NCBI RefSeq assembly: GCF_963259705.1
Contig: NC_081847.1
Coordinates: 75,769,469 to 75,833,468 of the forward strand
Reading direction: 5' to 3'
DNA: 64,000 bases
Source: Myotis daubentonii
Taxonomy: Eukaryota > Chordata > Mammalia > Chiroptera > Vespertilionidae
Shown: positions 34,037 through 45,760 of the stretch, one piece after another
Layout: each line of letters opens with the position of its first letter
Numbering within the stretch: the stretch's first letter is position 1
Program-made: the position numbers and the translations under genes
The notes under the pieces: model-generated
Seen by the model: only the letters and a program-made list of their open reading frames with translations
The model's database searches: none
Told to the model about the DNA's origin: nothing

Positions 34037-35465
34037 CCCTAATCCAACGGTCAGTCACACTGTGAGAGTAGCTCATTGAGGAGCCTTGCAAGGAATGAGG
34101 CTCATTCCAGGGGCCCGGCAAGCAGGGGGAACCAGGTTCTGCCCCATCAGAGGAGAGAACCTGGCCTGTAAGTACCAGGAGTCTCTCACTTCCCAGGATG
34201 CCCAGAGCCCAGGGGACCAAAGCCCCAAGATACCCGCACAGGCTCCAGGGTCACCAAGCCTACTCTCACCAGGGCCAAGGTCACAGCAAGGTTACATGAT
34301 CACATCAGAAAATAAGACCCGTCAGGAGGGCAGAACTGAATGGAAGCCCACCAGATGGTGTCCAGTGCTGCCAGCCTTGGACACCTTCACCATGGCCAGT
34401 CTCCTCGTTATCACCGCACAAGCTGGGTGAAAACAAGCAAGCAAACAACAACAACAAAAACCCAGCCCTGGCCCCCAGAACCCGGCGCACAGGCCTCGGC
34501 TGCTGCAAACGCACCTTGAACTACCCATCCCGAGAGAGCAGGCTTCCTCAATTTAGTGCACCTCACTCAGTAAGTTTTATGGGGGCCCGGGGGAGAGACA
34601 AATATGGAAACACATAACCCACACTCCTTTATTCACAAACACACACAAAAAACAAAACCCGGCCTACTCACACACATCCTGGGCCAGCTGTCCCTGCGGG
34701 CAGCGAGGTGTCTGGAATTCCTCCCAGGAGCCCATGGCTGCCAGCACCTCTAGCTTTTCCCCTGGAGAGCCACTCAGCGCACAGCTCCCCCTTCCACCCA
34801 GCGGGGCGCCGGGGAGGCTCCGAGAAGGGTGCACCCAGGCCCGGAGGCTGCAGCCTCGACCATGCTTCCCAGGGAAAGTCAGGTCTCGTAGGATCTCGAG
34901 AGACCCACGAGCCTGGGAGGGGTCCCGGGATGAGAAACACCTGGTGCCCCAGGTGCTGAGGGCCCTCCTCTCAGACTCCTCCTTAAAGAGTCTGCTCAGG
35001 CCACCTATCAACCAAACCCCTGTTCTCATTAATGCCTCACCCGCTAATGAGGAGCCACAGTGGTACCTCCCTGCCCCTCCCAGGGTCCCAGGTCCTAGAG
35101 ACCAGCCCATGGTGTGCCCCCTGGCTAGGGAGGGCTGTATGGAGGCTGGCACTGCCCTGAGGAAGAGCAAGAACATCCAGGGGAGGTAGCCAGGGGGTGC
35201 CAACTCACCCCCACTCAGCCTCCTGGGCCACGTCCACCTGGGAACATCCCCGCCTTCAGGGTTCAGTGGTAGTTGCACACGGATGAAAGCACACAGCTGG
35301 CCAACTCGTGCCTCTTCCCCCAACCTGGCTCCCTCCTAGGTGTCTGTGGAGTGGAGTCCCTGTGGGGTTCTGGGAGGCACCCTGCACATCCCAAGGTTAG
35401 ATACCCCCTGTCCCCTCAACAACTGAGCCCCTGTCACCCCCAGGGATGCCCTGGAGGAAGCCTAA

Positions 35466-35590
35466 AGCAGAGTTCTCAAAATGTGACCCATGTACCTGTT
35501 AGAAATCAAATTCTCAGGCCCCACCCAGGCCGAATGTGTGAGAAGCTCTGGGGTTGACACTGATGTGCTAAAGTTTGTGTTAAAAGGATA
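35466..35590 (+). mobile_element. MER5-like hAT-Charlie MITE relic
   Basis: ..gttctcaaaatgtgacccat.., ..gttagaaatcaaattctcag.., ..gccccacccaggc.. and ..gctaaagtttg follow the order of MER5A-type elements. Ends and TSD are decayed. Confidence 0.6.
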
Positions 35591-37272
35591 ATGTTCAGCA
35601 AAAAGTAAAACTCTAACTCTAACAGATATGAAATGAACACGTGTAAAAGATTTCATTTAACTCGTTATTCATGAGGACGCCTGTAGGCTATTACAATGTA
35701 AAGGAGAATCCCCCAAACAGATGCATGGAACCTGCAAATGAATCCAGCATTGGCTTTTCCACATGGGGGAGGGTTGTGCCTCCAGCAAAATCCCTTTACT
35801 TCCATAGATCGTTTGGCATTGCTATCAGTCATCTGCAACTTAGAGTTATAAAACAGCACTTTGGCAATAAAAGGCCAGAATCAGATACCACCAAAGGGTG
35901 GTATCGACACAATTGCTGTCCTTGAAGCATATTTTTTCCCACACTGGGAAATTTGGCGAGCTGGGACCACACCCTGAGGGAGGTCCAAGGCTCTTAGTTA
36001 ACCCTGGAAACCCAGCCTCATCGCCCTTCCAGGGGAACCAGAGCGGCTCGGACAGCCTCTTAAGCTGCATGTTGCACCTTGACAAGGACCTCGGATTCCC
36101 ACAGTGCAGACCATCACACCTTCAGAGTTACCTCCGAATGCCCCAAACACGCTGGGATAAGCAGCTTACTTGACTGGCATCTGTCAAATAATTTGCTTCC
36201 AAAAGGAATGCGTTTGCCAGGAAATACCTGGCTTTAGTTACTGCCGGACATTGCCAATCTTCAGAACAAATATCTACCGAAATGACTAGAACCGCCTCCG
36301 TCTAACACCTCGAGGCTGGGTTTTCCCGGCTCAGCACCTGTTTTCAAAGGCAGGGTGCAAGGAGTCAGGGCTGCTGGAGGAACCCAGCTTTTGTGAAAGA
36401 TGCTGTCACTGAGCAGGGCCTGAGTGAGAGTCAGGCACGGGGCATGGCCGGGCCGGGCAGTCCACAGGAGCGGCAGTCACCTCTGCCCCAGCTCAAGGTG
36501 CACGACTGAGGTGGGAGGGAGCCGGGGAATGAGGCCCAGGTGTGGTTTATCTGTGGAAACGGTACTCTCTGAGCCAGAGCAGGGCAAGCAGGTGGGGGCC
36601 AATGTCATTCCTGGATCATATGATGCCCCCAAAGCACTGAGAACTTCTTGGAGCAGAAAAGCTGCCCTAAAGTGGCCACACAGTGCCTGGCACACAGTAG
36701 GTCCTCAGTCCTGCTGGCATTCACTCTGCCCTGCTCTTAGGAAACCCTGAGCTTTACAAGGGGCAGCCGGGGCTCCTGGGGAGGTGACTGTGGGTCAGGC
36801 TCAGTGCAGCCTGCACACAGGTCCCGGGGACAGGGACTTCGGGCCAGAGGAGTGGCAAGGGAGTGGGGGTAGGGTGCAACCCCGTTCAGGCCTTCATTTG
36901 TTTAGTAAATGTATATATTAAACACCTACTACATACAAGGCTAAAATAGCAAAAGGTCATCCAGGAGTTTCTCAGTCTGGGTTCCATGGAACCTTAAGAG
37001 GTGCTCTGTGGAAACTAGATACCCCAGTTACACGGGTCTGGGAGACTGTAGGTTAGACAACTTGAGGCAAGCCTCTGGTTTCCCTGAGTCTTTCTCCCCA
37101 GAGGTGACTCCAGCCAGGGATGCAATCATGAAGGTACCGGAGCGCCCTCTGGGGGAAACACCGATGGATGCAATCCAAACACCTATGGCCAATCCCCTCC
37201 TTTCAAGTTTAGGACCCTGATTCAGGAGTCAAAAATTCAGTCAAGTTCTTTGTTTTTGTTGTTGTTAATCCT

Positions 37273-37365
37273 TACCTGAGGATATTTTCCCATTGATTTT
37301 TTTTAGAGAGAGTGGGAGAGGGAGAGCCAGAGAGAGAGAAACATCGATGCGAGAGAGACACATCC
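37273..37365 (-). repeat. VES-type SINE fragment
   Basis: Only the tail half is present: ..ccttacctgaggatatttt.., then ..gagagtgggagagggagag.. and ..gagaaacatcgatgcgaga... The tRNA-like head is missing. Confidence 0.7.
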
Positions 37366-38147
37366 TCTGGGGCTCCCTGGGACTGCCCTTCCCTCTCATC
37401 TCCACCTGGGCACACCTTCCCCGCAGTCCTGGTTCTGGGTGGGATGGAGAAAGCACCTGCACCCTGTCTATATACCTGCCAGCATTCACGGAGTTGCTCT
37501 CTGAGGACTCAGAAGTGCACAGTAGCAGGTGAAGGGGTAGAAGAGCGAAATTTGAAACACGCCAGCCCCAGCAGTGAGTTCACCGTGTCTGTCCTCCAGC
37601 ACCCATTGCCTGGGCTTGAGGCAGCTGGAGTCTGCAAGTGGATCCAGGGTAGCTGTGGCTGTGATCTGGGCAGTGCCAGCTAGCTGAGCAGTGTGACTCC
37701 AGTCGGTCTTATCAAGAGAATCCTTACGAGGACATCTGCACCAGTGACTCAACTGTCTCATCAGCGGTGGTGATTTATTCCCACAGCTTGCTGGCAGAGT
37801 CTGCAATCTGCCAGTCCAGGTCTTCCTATGGAGGGCCAGATGTAGCAAGGCTCATCAAGGGGAGTTGGCCAGGGTGACTAGGCCAGCGGTGAGTTCTGTC
37901 CCAGAGCAAATACTCATGGTCACTCTCTGCAACAGTGTCATCGATGTCATCAACTTTGCTAAACCACCAGTACACCGGGCCCAGGAATTCAGGGGAGTCT
38001 TTGTGAGTCGAGGACCCCCTGAGTCGGTGGCTTTGCTCTAGGGGGCAGGCTGAGGGTACTATTTCCCTAAAGGGGTTGCTGTCACTTTTTAATGTAAAGC
38101 TGAGGGACTGGTGGGGCCAGGCCAATTGGCTCTTGAAAATGCCTTTT

Positions 38148-38997
38148 GCTAAGGGAGCCCACTGTATGGGAGAACATATTTGGCAATGATACATCTGATA
38201 AAGGGTTAATATCCAAAATATATAAGGAACTCATACAACTTCACAAAAAGAAGACAAACAATCCAATTAAAAATGGGCAAAGGACCTAAATAGATACTTC
38301 TCCAAAGTAGACATACAGGTGGCCAAGAGACCTGAAAAAATGCTCAAAGTCACTGATCATCAGAGAGATGCAAATTAAAATGACAATGTGGTATCACCTC
38401 ACACCTGTCAGAATGGCTATCATCAACAAATCAACAAATGACAAGTGTTGGTGAGGATGTGGAGAAAAGGGAACCTTAGTACACTGCTGGTAGGAATGAA
38501 GACTGGTGCAGCCATTATGGAAAACAGTATGGAGTTCCTCAAAAAATTAAATATGGAACTGCCGTTTGACCCAGTGACCCCACTTCTAGGAATATATCCT
38601 AAGAAACCCGAAACACCAATCAGAAAGGATATATGCACCCCTATGTTCACAGTGGCACAATTTTCCATAGCTAAGATGTGGAAACATCCCAAGTGCCTAT
38701 CAGTAGATGAGTGGGTGGAAAAGCTGTGGTACCTTTACACCATGGAATACTATGCAGCAGTGAAAAAGAAGGATCTCTTATCCTTTGAGACAGCATGGAG
38801 GGACCTGGAGAGTATCATGCTAAGTGAGGTAAGTCAGTCAGAGAAAGACAAGTATCACATGATCTCACTCGTGTGGAATCTAATTAACAAAATAAACTGA
38901 TGAAATGGATCCAGAGACATGGAAGCATGGGAGGGAAGGTCTGGGGGAAGGAGGAGGGGAAGCAAGCTGGAGGGATCAATGGGGGGGGGGGGGGGGA
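38148..38997 (+). repeat. 5'-truncated bat L1, ends in G tract, with TSD
   Basis: Contains the last part of ORF2: the 151-codon frame at 38445-38900 includes ELPFDPVTPLLGIYPK and YTMEYYAAVKKKDLLSFE, typical of the L1 C-terminal segment. A short 3'UTR follows and ends in about 16 G. GAAAATGCCTTTT is duplicated at 38135-38147 and 38998-39010. There is no poly(A) tail before the duplicate, which is unusual for L1. Confidence 0.8.
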
Positions 38998-39010
38998 GAA
39001 AATGCCTTTT

Positions 39011-40282
39011 CCTTTTGAACAGAGGGCTGTTGGGCTCTTTTCACCTTGATAGTCATTGAGTCTGAGTTGATCCACCCACAGTGGGGATGTCTGGTCAGAG
39101 TCCCAAGGCATTCATGAATCAGGCATGTGGTTCCAACAGGAGCTTGGGAACAACTTCCTCAGAACAAACAGAGAAGTGGCTTGTCCGGCAGGTGGCGCCA
39201 GCATCCCAGGAAATGCCTCTCAGTAGCCGGGCAGCCATTGCATTTTTAACTAAAACGGATTTCTCTTTCTCTTGCTAGAATTCTGTATTGTTTCTGCTGC
39301 CCCCCAGGGGTGGTTTGGAAAGGAAAGGATGGAGGGGAAGCTGCACTCCGCATGTGCCTCTAGAAGGCCCTATAAGCAGCGACCCGGATGGGAGAATCCC
39401 CTCCCATAGGGTGGGACATGGAACCCCTCAGGTCTTACTATCGGTCCAGCCCTGGAAGCCGCAGCTACAAGGCAGGAATCTGCCCAGGGCCCCGCCCACA
39501 GGCCACTTCGGTTTCCTTCCACAAACTTCACCCAAACCCATCCATTGAAGTTGAGCTCTTTTTCTCCATGAGACGTGAACCAAGGAGTCACACAAGTCAG
39601 GGACTACAGTGCTAGAGTCCCGCACACCAGGAGGCCAGGCCACGCCCTGGCTGGGAGCTCAGGAAGCGCTGGGGGGTGGGGGTGGGGGTGTAGAACAGCG
39701 CGGGGACAGTGGAAGCTGCGGGAAGAAAACAACGCGGGCTGGTTTTCTCCCTTCCTCCGGGTCTGCACATGAGCAGGGACAGTTCTTCCTTCAGTGTCTG
39801 GGGTGTGAGATCAGGGGCATCTGTGCCAATAAACACCTTTTCAACCTGCAGGTCTCAGTGCTTTGGGGGGCCCCCAGCCCATGCCCAGTACTGAGAAATG
39901 GCCCGGACCAAAGAGTGGCCAGGGCTTCGCAGTGCTGGCCCACACAGTGGGAGATAAAGGAAAGCAAGAAGCTCCAGAACTGTCTCTCCCAGCACTGAGC
40001 AAGCTATGCAGAGAGAATGTCAAGAATGTATTGGATAACTGAAAAGGAATACTTTTTAAAAGCTTAAGTAATCAAAGGTAGGAGAGGGGAAACAGGAATG
40101 AAAAACAGAGGGAACAAATAGAAAACAAATAATACATCGGGAGGCCTGTATCCAAACATCATTTACCTTAAATGTAAGTGAAGTAAATGCATCAATTAAA
40201 AGATAGAGATTGGCAGAATGGATTTTTAAAAATGACCCAAGTACATGCTGTCTACAAGAAACTCTCTTCAAATATTATGGTA
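39011..40282. other. Intergenic, no convincing gene
   Basis: GC-rich in 39.1-40.0 kb with many overlapping short ORFs on both strands, typical of chance frames. About 40030-40280 (..ataatacatcgggaggcc.., ..caagtacatgctgtctacaag..) looks like old L1 sequence. Confidence 0.4.
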
Positions 40283-40554
40283 CTAGAGGCCTGGTGCACA
40301 GATTCATGCACCAGTGGGGTCCCTCGGCCTGGCCTGCACCCTCTCGCAATCTGAGGTTCGGCCCAGTCCCCGCAGGCCATATAAGATCTTTGGTTAATCT
40401 CTTCCCATCCTTCCCCCTCCTCCCTTCCCTCTAAGATTCATCAGTCTGTTCCATGTTTCCATGCCTGTGCATTGAGCATCTCCCCTCTGGTAGTCAGTGA
40501 GCAGCATAGCTACAGGTCAACAGTTGAACAGTCGCTTAGGCTTTTATATATATA
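40283..40554 (-). mobile_element. Helitron (HeliBat-like) with an L1 3'UTR piece inside
   Basis: In reverse orientation: CTAG at 40283-40286 with the hairpin region (..ggtgcacagattcatgcacc..), and the 5' end type ..GTCGCTTAGGCTTTTATATATA at 40531-40552. The middle (about 40383-40480, ..ctttggttaatctcttccc.. to ..cagtctgttccatgtttcc..) is antisense bat-L1 3'UTR-like sequence. Confidence 0.7.
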
Positions 40555-40880
40555 CTAGTGATCTGGTGCACAAAATTCGTGCAGGGGGGGGGGGGGGAGT
40601 CCCTCAGCCTGGCCTGCAACAACGCAAGCGTTCTGTGCCTGCCCGGCCTGGCCAGAGGCCCCCTACAGCTGGGCGCGGAATGCTTGCCTCGCTGCCGTGG
40701 CAACAAAGCAAGCATTCCACCAGGCCGCTCACACTGCCCGCTCTCAGCAGCCACCCCCCGGGACTGGGGGACTCCAGCAGGGCTGAGAGGACTGGGTGCT
40801 GCCATCTTATGGCTATGGGTGCTGCCATATTTGTGATGGAGTGATGGTTAATTTGCATATTACCCTTTTATTAGATAGGA
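40555..40880 (-). mobile_element. Non-autonomous Helitron abutting the previous one
   Basis: Reverse orientation: CTAG (40555-40558), hairpin ..gtgcacaaaattcgtgc.., GC-rich body, and 5' end reading ..TAATTTGCATATTACCC then TTTTATTAGATAGGA at 40880. It follows the preceding Helitron with no bases between them, in the same orientation. Confidence 0.87.
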
Positions 40881-40939
40881 TAGATAGGTAGGGTAAAAAA
40901 AATATATGTATGTGGAAAAAATTATACTATGGAAGCCCT

Positions 40940-41515
40940 GAAAAACCAAAGCAAGAGTGACATTAACATCAAAGTAAACTTCGGAGTAAAGAAAATTACC
41001 ACAGTTAGAGAGAGACATTACATATTGAGGGAAGAATCAATTCACCAAGAATCCATAACAATCCTGAATCTATAAGCACCTGAGAATAGAGCCTCACAAT
41101 GTAAGAACCAAAAATATTGTTCAAGCAGAAAATAAGTAGATATGTCCACAATTATACTTGGAAACAGTAACATTCCTCTCTATGTAATATACAGAAATAG
41201 TAGACAGAACATTAGCACGAATGGAATTGAACAACACCATCAACTCACTGGAATTAGTTTATATTTATAGAACACTCCACACAACAGCAGACTACACGTT
41301 CTTTCCAAGTGCACACGGAGCATTTACCAAGATAGACCATATCATGAGTCATAAATTAAATCTTAACAAATTTAAAAGGATTGAAATCATACAAAATATG
41401 CTTTTTGACTATAATGGAATTAAACTAGAAATTAATAACAGGAGGATAACTGGGGAATCTCCAAACACTAAGAAAAAACACACTTTTAAAAAAGGAACTC
41501 TCAAAGGAAATTTTT
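40940..41515 (+). repeat. L1 ORF2 fragment
   Basis: Plus-strand L1 endonuclease-domain end: ..caactcactggaattagt.., ..ttctttccaagtgcacacgg.., and ..ctagaaattaataacagga... The frame 41221-41517 still reads YRTLHTTADYTFFPSAHGA and ITGESPNTKKKH. Broken outside this. Confidence 0.65.
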
Positions 41516-41865
41516 AAATGTATTAAAATGTACTGCCACTTGCAACAATGTGGATGGACCTTGAGAATATTATGCCAAGCGAAATAAGTCAGTCAGAAAA
41601 AGCTAAGAACCATATGATTTCACTCATACGTGGAACTCATGGACACAGACAGACAACAGTATGGTGGTCACCAGAGGGAAAGGGGTGGAAGGGATTGTAG
41701 AGGGTAAGAGGGCCAGATAGATGGTGACAGAAGATGATTTGACTTTGGATGGTGGCGACACAATGCAATATACAGATCATGTATCATAGAAATGTACGCT
41801 TGAAACCTATATAACCCTATTAACCAATGTCACCCCAATCGTTTAATAAAATAAGTGTATCAAAG
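41516..41865 (+). repeat. L1 3'-end fragment
   Basis: ..caacaatgtggatggacctt.., ..gaaataagtcagtcagaaa.. and ..gaaatgtacgcttgaaacc.. belong to the last ORF2 codons and 3'UTR of an older L1. It separates two ORF2 fragments and is probably a nested insertion. Confidence 0.65.
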
Positions 41866-42600
41866 TGAAAGAAAATTCTATATAATATCCAAATTTATGG
41901 GATATAGCTAAAGTGGAAGGAGAATTTACTGCATTAAACCATGAAATATACAATACAATAGAATTATACAATGTTGTATAGTTTTCAGTGTTCAAGGCTT
42001 ACCCTTCTTTAGGTAAATGTATACCTGTTTCACTTTTCTTGTGTTATTATAAATGGAATTATTTTCTTAATTTCACTTCTGTATTATTTACTGCAAGTGT
42101 ATATATTTTGTATATTGATCTTGAATTCTGCAACTTTGCTGACCACATTTATGTAAACAATTCTATTGTTATATATATTACCAAATGAGAAAAGTCTCAA
42201 AGCAAACATCTAAGCTTGCCTCCTAAGAAAGTGAGGCATTGGGTGTTTCTTCCTCCAAATCAATTAGGAGGAAGAAAATAATCAAGAACAGTTATTAATG
42301 AAACCCAAAATAGAAAAACAGAGAAAATCAATGAAAACAAAAGGTGGTTTTTTGAAAGACCAATATAATTGACGTACCTCTAGTCAGACTGACAAATAGA
42401 GAGGACAGAAATAGCCAAATTAGGAGTGCAAAAGGGAATATAACTACAGATCACAAGGCATTAAAACAATAATAGCATCTACTTGCAAATGAAATGGACC
42501 AAATCCTCAAAACCCACAAACTATAAAAACTCACCCGATGTGAAATAAATAACTCAAATAGTCCTTGTAACAATTTTAAAAATTGGATTTGTAGTTTTAA
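41866..42600 (+). repeat. L1 ORF2 fragments with an antisense L1 patch
   Basis: Plus-strand ORF2 (..gatatagctaaagtggaagg.. at 41900, then ..gatcacaaggcattaaaac.. at 42450) is broken at 41965-42180 by antisense L1 sequence (..ttcaaggcttacccttc..). That patch closely matches 46150-46335. Confidence 0.6.
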
Positions 42601-42654
42601 AAATCTCCAAGCACTAAAGCTTTTGTTGATGCATTCATTCTTTTATTATTTTTT

Positions 42655-42705
42655 TTAAATCCTCACCTAAGAATATGTTTATTGATTTGACAGAGAGATA
42701 GAGAA

Positions 42706-42752
<47 letters not shown>

Positions 42753-42868
42753 GAGAGAAGCATTGATAGGCTGTTGCCTCACATACACACCCGGACCAGG
42801 AATCAAACCTGCAACCTTTGAGGTATATGGGACGTCACGCCAACCAATTGAGCCACCCAGCCCAGGCC
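42655..42868 (-). repeat. VES-related SINE with (GA)n
   Basis: Reverse SINE: ..cctcacctaagaatatgttt.., a long (GA)n run at 42706-42754, then ..aatcaaacctgcaaccttt.. and ..caattgagccacccagcc... The simple repeat is expanded from the SINE pyrimidine tract. Confidence 0.75.
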
Positions 42869-42879
42869 ATTCTTTTCTT

Positions 42880-44114
42880 TAAGTGCCTTCTTGGAATATA
42901 ATTCACATACCACACAATTCAATTCTTTTATGTATATTCAGAGTTGTGCAAACATTCACCACATTTCAGAACATTTTTATCAACCCAGAAAGAAACCCGG
43001 TACCCATTAATAGCCACTCCCCATTTCTCCCAACCTCCCAGCCCTAGGCAACTAATCTAATTTCATTCTCTAAGGATTTGCCTATTCTGGACATTTCATA
43101 TGAATGGAATAATATTACATATGGTCCTTTTGACTGATTTATTTCTCTTACCGTATTTTCAAGGTTCACCCATGCTGCATCATTTCTTTTTATGGTCAAG
43201 TAATATTACATTGTATGGATACACCACCTTTGATTGATCCATTCACCAGTTGATAGATATCTGGGCTGTTTCCACTTTTTGTGGCATGATATAGCTACAA
43301 ACATCTGTGTACACACTTTTATGTGGACTTAATGTTTTCATTTCTTTTGGGTATACATTTAGCATGAAATTGCTGGGTCAAATGGTAACTCTATGTTTAT
43401 CTTTTTGAGGAACTGCCGCTTTTCCAAACCAGCTATACCATTTACATTCCCACTACCAGGGTATGAGAGGTGTTATTTTTATAAAAGTTGCTATTATCTG
43501 TTTTTTAAAAAATCCTAGCCACCCTTTTGAGTATGAATTAATATCTCAATGTGGTTTTTTTATACTATATTTTTATTGATTTCAGAGGGGAAGGGAGAGG
43601 GAGAGAGAGATAGAAACATCAATGAGGAGAATCATTGATCAGCTCCTCATGCATGGCTCCTACTGGGGATCAAGCCCACAACCCAGGCATGTGTCCTTGA
43701 CCGGAATTGAACCTGGGACCCTTCAGTCTGCAGGCCGACGCTCTGTCCACTGAGCCAAGCCAGCTAGGGCTCATTATGGTTTTAATTTGCATTTCCCCAA
43801 TTGCTAATGATCTTGAGGCATCTTTTCATCTGCTTATTAGCCATTTGTATATCTTCTTTTGGGAAATGTCTATTCAGATCCTTTGCTTATTTTTAAATTA
43901 ATGTTGTCTTTTTTATTATTGTTTTGTAAGTATTCTCTGTATACTCTAGATACAAGTCCCTTATCACTATATGATTTGCAAATATTTTCTCCTATTCTAT
44001 AAGTTGTCTTTTCATTTTCTTGGTGGTATCTTTTAAAGCACAAAAGTAATTTTGATGAAGTCCATTTTATTTTTTTTATTTTGTTGTTTGTGCTCTTGGT
44101 ATTATATTTAAGAA
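42880..44114 (-). repeat. L1 3'UTR/ORF2-end fragment, antisense
   Basis: Antisense L1 3' region: ..aattcacataccacacaattc.., ..ccatgctgcatcatttct.., ..atttgcaaatattttctcc... A VES SINE (43561-43770) interrupts it, and a Helitron (44115-45328) separates it from its continuation at 45329. Confidence 0.65.
43561..43770 (-). repeat. VES SINE, antisense
   Basis: Reverse VES with ..tttttattgatttcagagg.. tail, ..gactcagtgg-type head at 43750-43770 (GCCCTAGCTGGCTTGGCTCA on the minus strand). Inserted in antisense L1. Confidence 0.93.
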
Positions 44115-45328
44115 CTAGGGGCCCGGTGCACGAAATTCGTGCACTGGGTGTGTGTGGGGAGGGGAGTGTCCCTCAGCCCAGCCTGCCCCCTCTCACATAC
44201 TGGGAGCCCTCAGGTGTTGACCCCCATCACCCTCCAATAGCAGGATCGGCCCCTTGCCCAGGCCTGATGCCTCGGCCAGAGGCATAGACCCCCATCACCC
44301 TCCGATCACCTGATCGGCCCCTTGCCCAGGCCTGACGCCTCCGCCAGAGGTGTCAGGCTTGGACAGGGGACCCCCATCTCCCCCTGATCACTGGCTCTGG
44401 CCCCCGCCCAGGCCTGAGGCCTCTGGCCCAGGAATCATGCCTGGCCAGGGGACCCCCATCTCCCTCTGATCGCTTGCTCCACCCCCCGCCCAAGCCTGAC
44501 CCCTCTGACCCAGGCTTCAGGCCTGGGCAAGGGGACCATCATTTCCCCCCAATCCCTGGCTCCGCCCCCCACCCAGGCCTGATGCCTCGGCCAGAGGAGT
44601 TGACCCTCATCACCCTCCGATCACCAATCACCGGATCGGCCCCTTGACCAGGCCTGAGGCCTCTGGCAGAGGTGTCAGGCCTGGGCAGGGCACCCCCAGC
44701 TCCCCGCGGTTGCAGGCTCCGCCCCTGCCCAGGCCTAACACCTCTGGCCTAGGCGTCCGGCCCGGGCAGCGGGGACCCGCAGCTGCAGCGGCCCCGCGAT
44801 CGTGGGCTCCGCTTTAGGCCCAGGCAAGGGACCCCTAGCTCCTGGGACTGCCAGCTTCGACTGTGCCCAGCTCCCATCGCTGGCTCCACCCCTACTTCCT
44901 GCTATCACTGGCCAGGGCAGCAAAGGCGCCTGATTCTCCGATCATGGCTGGGGGGCAGCTCTTAGCTCCCCCCTGGGTTTCCGATCACTGTCAGTGGCAG
45001 GTGGCTTCTTCCTGCTTTCCCTTTCACCTCCCTGCATTATGCCTACATATGCAAATTAACCGCCATCTTGTTGGCAGTTAACTGCCAATCTTAGTTGGCA
45101 GTTAACTGCCAATCATAGCTGGCAGTTAACTGCCAATCATAGCTGGCAGTTAACTGCCAATCATAGCTGGCAGTTAACTGCCAATCATAGCTGGCAGTTA
45201 ACTGCCAATCATAGTTGGCAGTTAACTGCCAATCATAGTTGGCAGTTAATTTGCATATAGCCCTGATTAGCCAATGAAAAGGGTATCGTCGTACGCCAAT
45301 TACCATTTTTCTCTTTTATTAGATAGGA
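44115..45328 (-). mobile_element. 1.2-kb Helitron with two internal tandem arrays
   Basis: Reverse orientation: CTAG at 44115-44118, an almost perfect terminal hairpin (GTGCACGAA/TTCGTGCAC), and the HeliBat 5' end ..TTTTATTAGATAGGA at 45328. Inside, 44200-44790 is a GC-rich set of degenerate repeats containing GATCGGCCCCTTGCCCAGGC, and 45071-45249 is a 24-bp palindromic array. No Rep or helicase coding sequence is seen, so it depends on another element for movement. It split an antisense L1. Confidence 0.88.
45071..45249. repeat. 24-bp palindromic tandem array in Helitron
   Basis: Eight repeats at an exact 24-bp period, with GGCAGTTAA starting at 45073, 45097, 45121, 45145, 45169, 45193, 45217 and 45241. 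Seven copies contain the perfect 16-bp palindrome TGGCAGTTAACTGCCA; the eighth changes to TTTGCATAT after GGCAGTTAA, merging with the Helitron end. Spacers are only about 8 bp (..atcatagc..), so this is a satellite, not a CRISPR. It creates a repetitive minus-strand ORF (45091-45306) of no evident meaning. Confidence 0.95.
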
Positions 45329-45718
45329 TGCTTCTAATCCGAGGTTATAAATGTTTATGCCTTTTTTTTTCTATGAGTTTTATAGTTTTGGCTCTAACAT
45401 TTAGGTTTAGGATCCATTAGAGTTAATTTTTATGTTTGAAGAAGGGATCTTTTGTATGTGAATGTCCATTTGTCTCAGTACCATTTGTTGAAAAGATTAT
45501 TTTTTCCCTATTGAATTGTCTTGGTATCCTTGTTGAAAACCAATTGACTTTAAATATAATAGTTTAGCTCTGACCAGTGTTGCTCAGTGGGTTGAGCATC
45601 TTCCCCATGAACTGAAAGGTCACTGGTTCAATTCCTGATCAGGGCATATGCCCCTGATCGGGTTCCATCCCCAGTTGGGGTGTGTACAGGAGGCAACTGA
45701 TCAATGCTTCTCATATCT

Positions 45719-45760
<42 letters not shown>

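Larger units (their letters stand above)
34045..38134. other. Intergenic, GC-rich, no convincing gene
   Basis: A GC-rich region with overlapping ORFs on both strands (longest 34664-35323, minus, 219 codons) but no recognisable domain or splice structure. Embedded repeats are listed separately. A MIR tail is visible at about 36660-36720. The 35.56-35.90 kb part is AT-rich, unique and CNE-like in texture. Confidence 0.5.

Noticed and set aside
34664..35323. 219-codon minus-strand ORF
   Set aside because: Overlaps an opposite-strand ORF of similar length, shows no domain and has no splice or promoter context. Treated as chance in GC-rich DNA.
45071..45249. CRISPR-like appearance of regular repeats
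   Set aside because: Spacers are only about 8 bp and nearly identical, the units are tandem satellite copies inside a transposon, and the genome is a mammal's.
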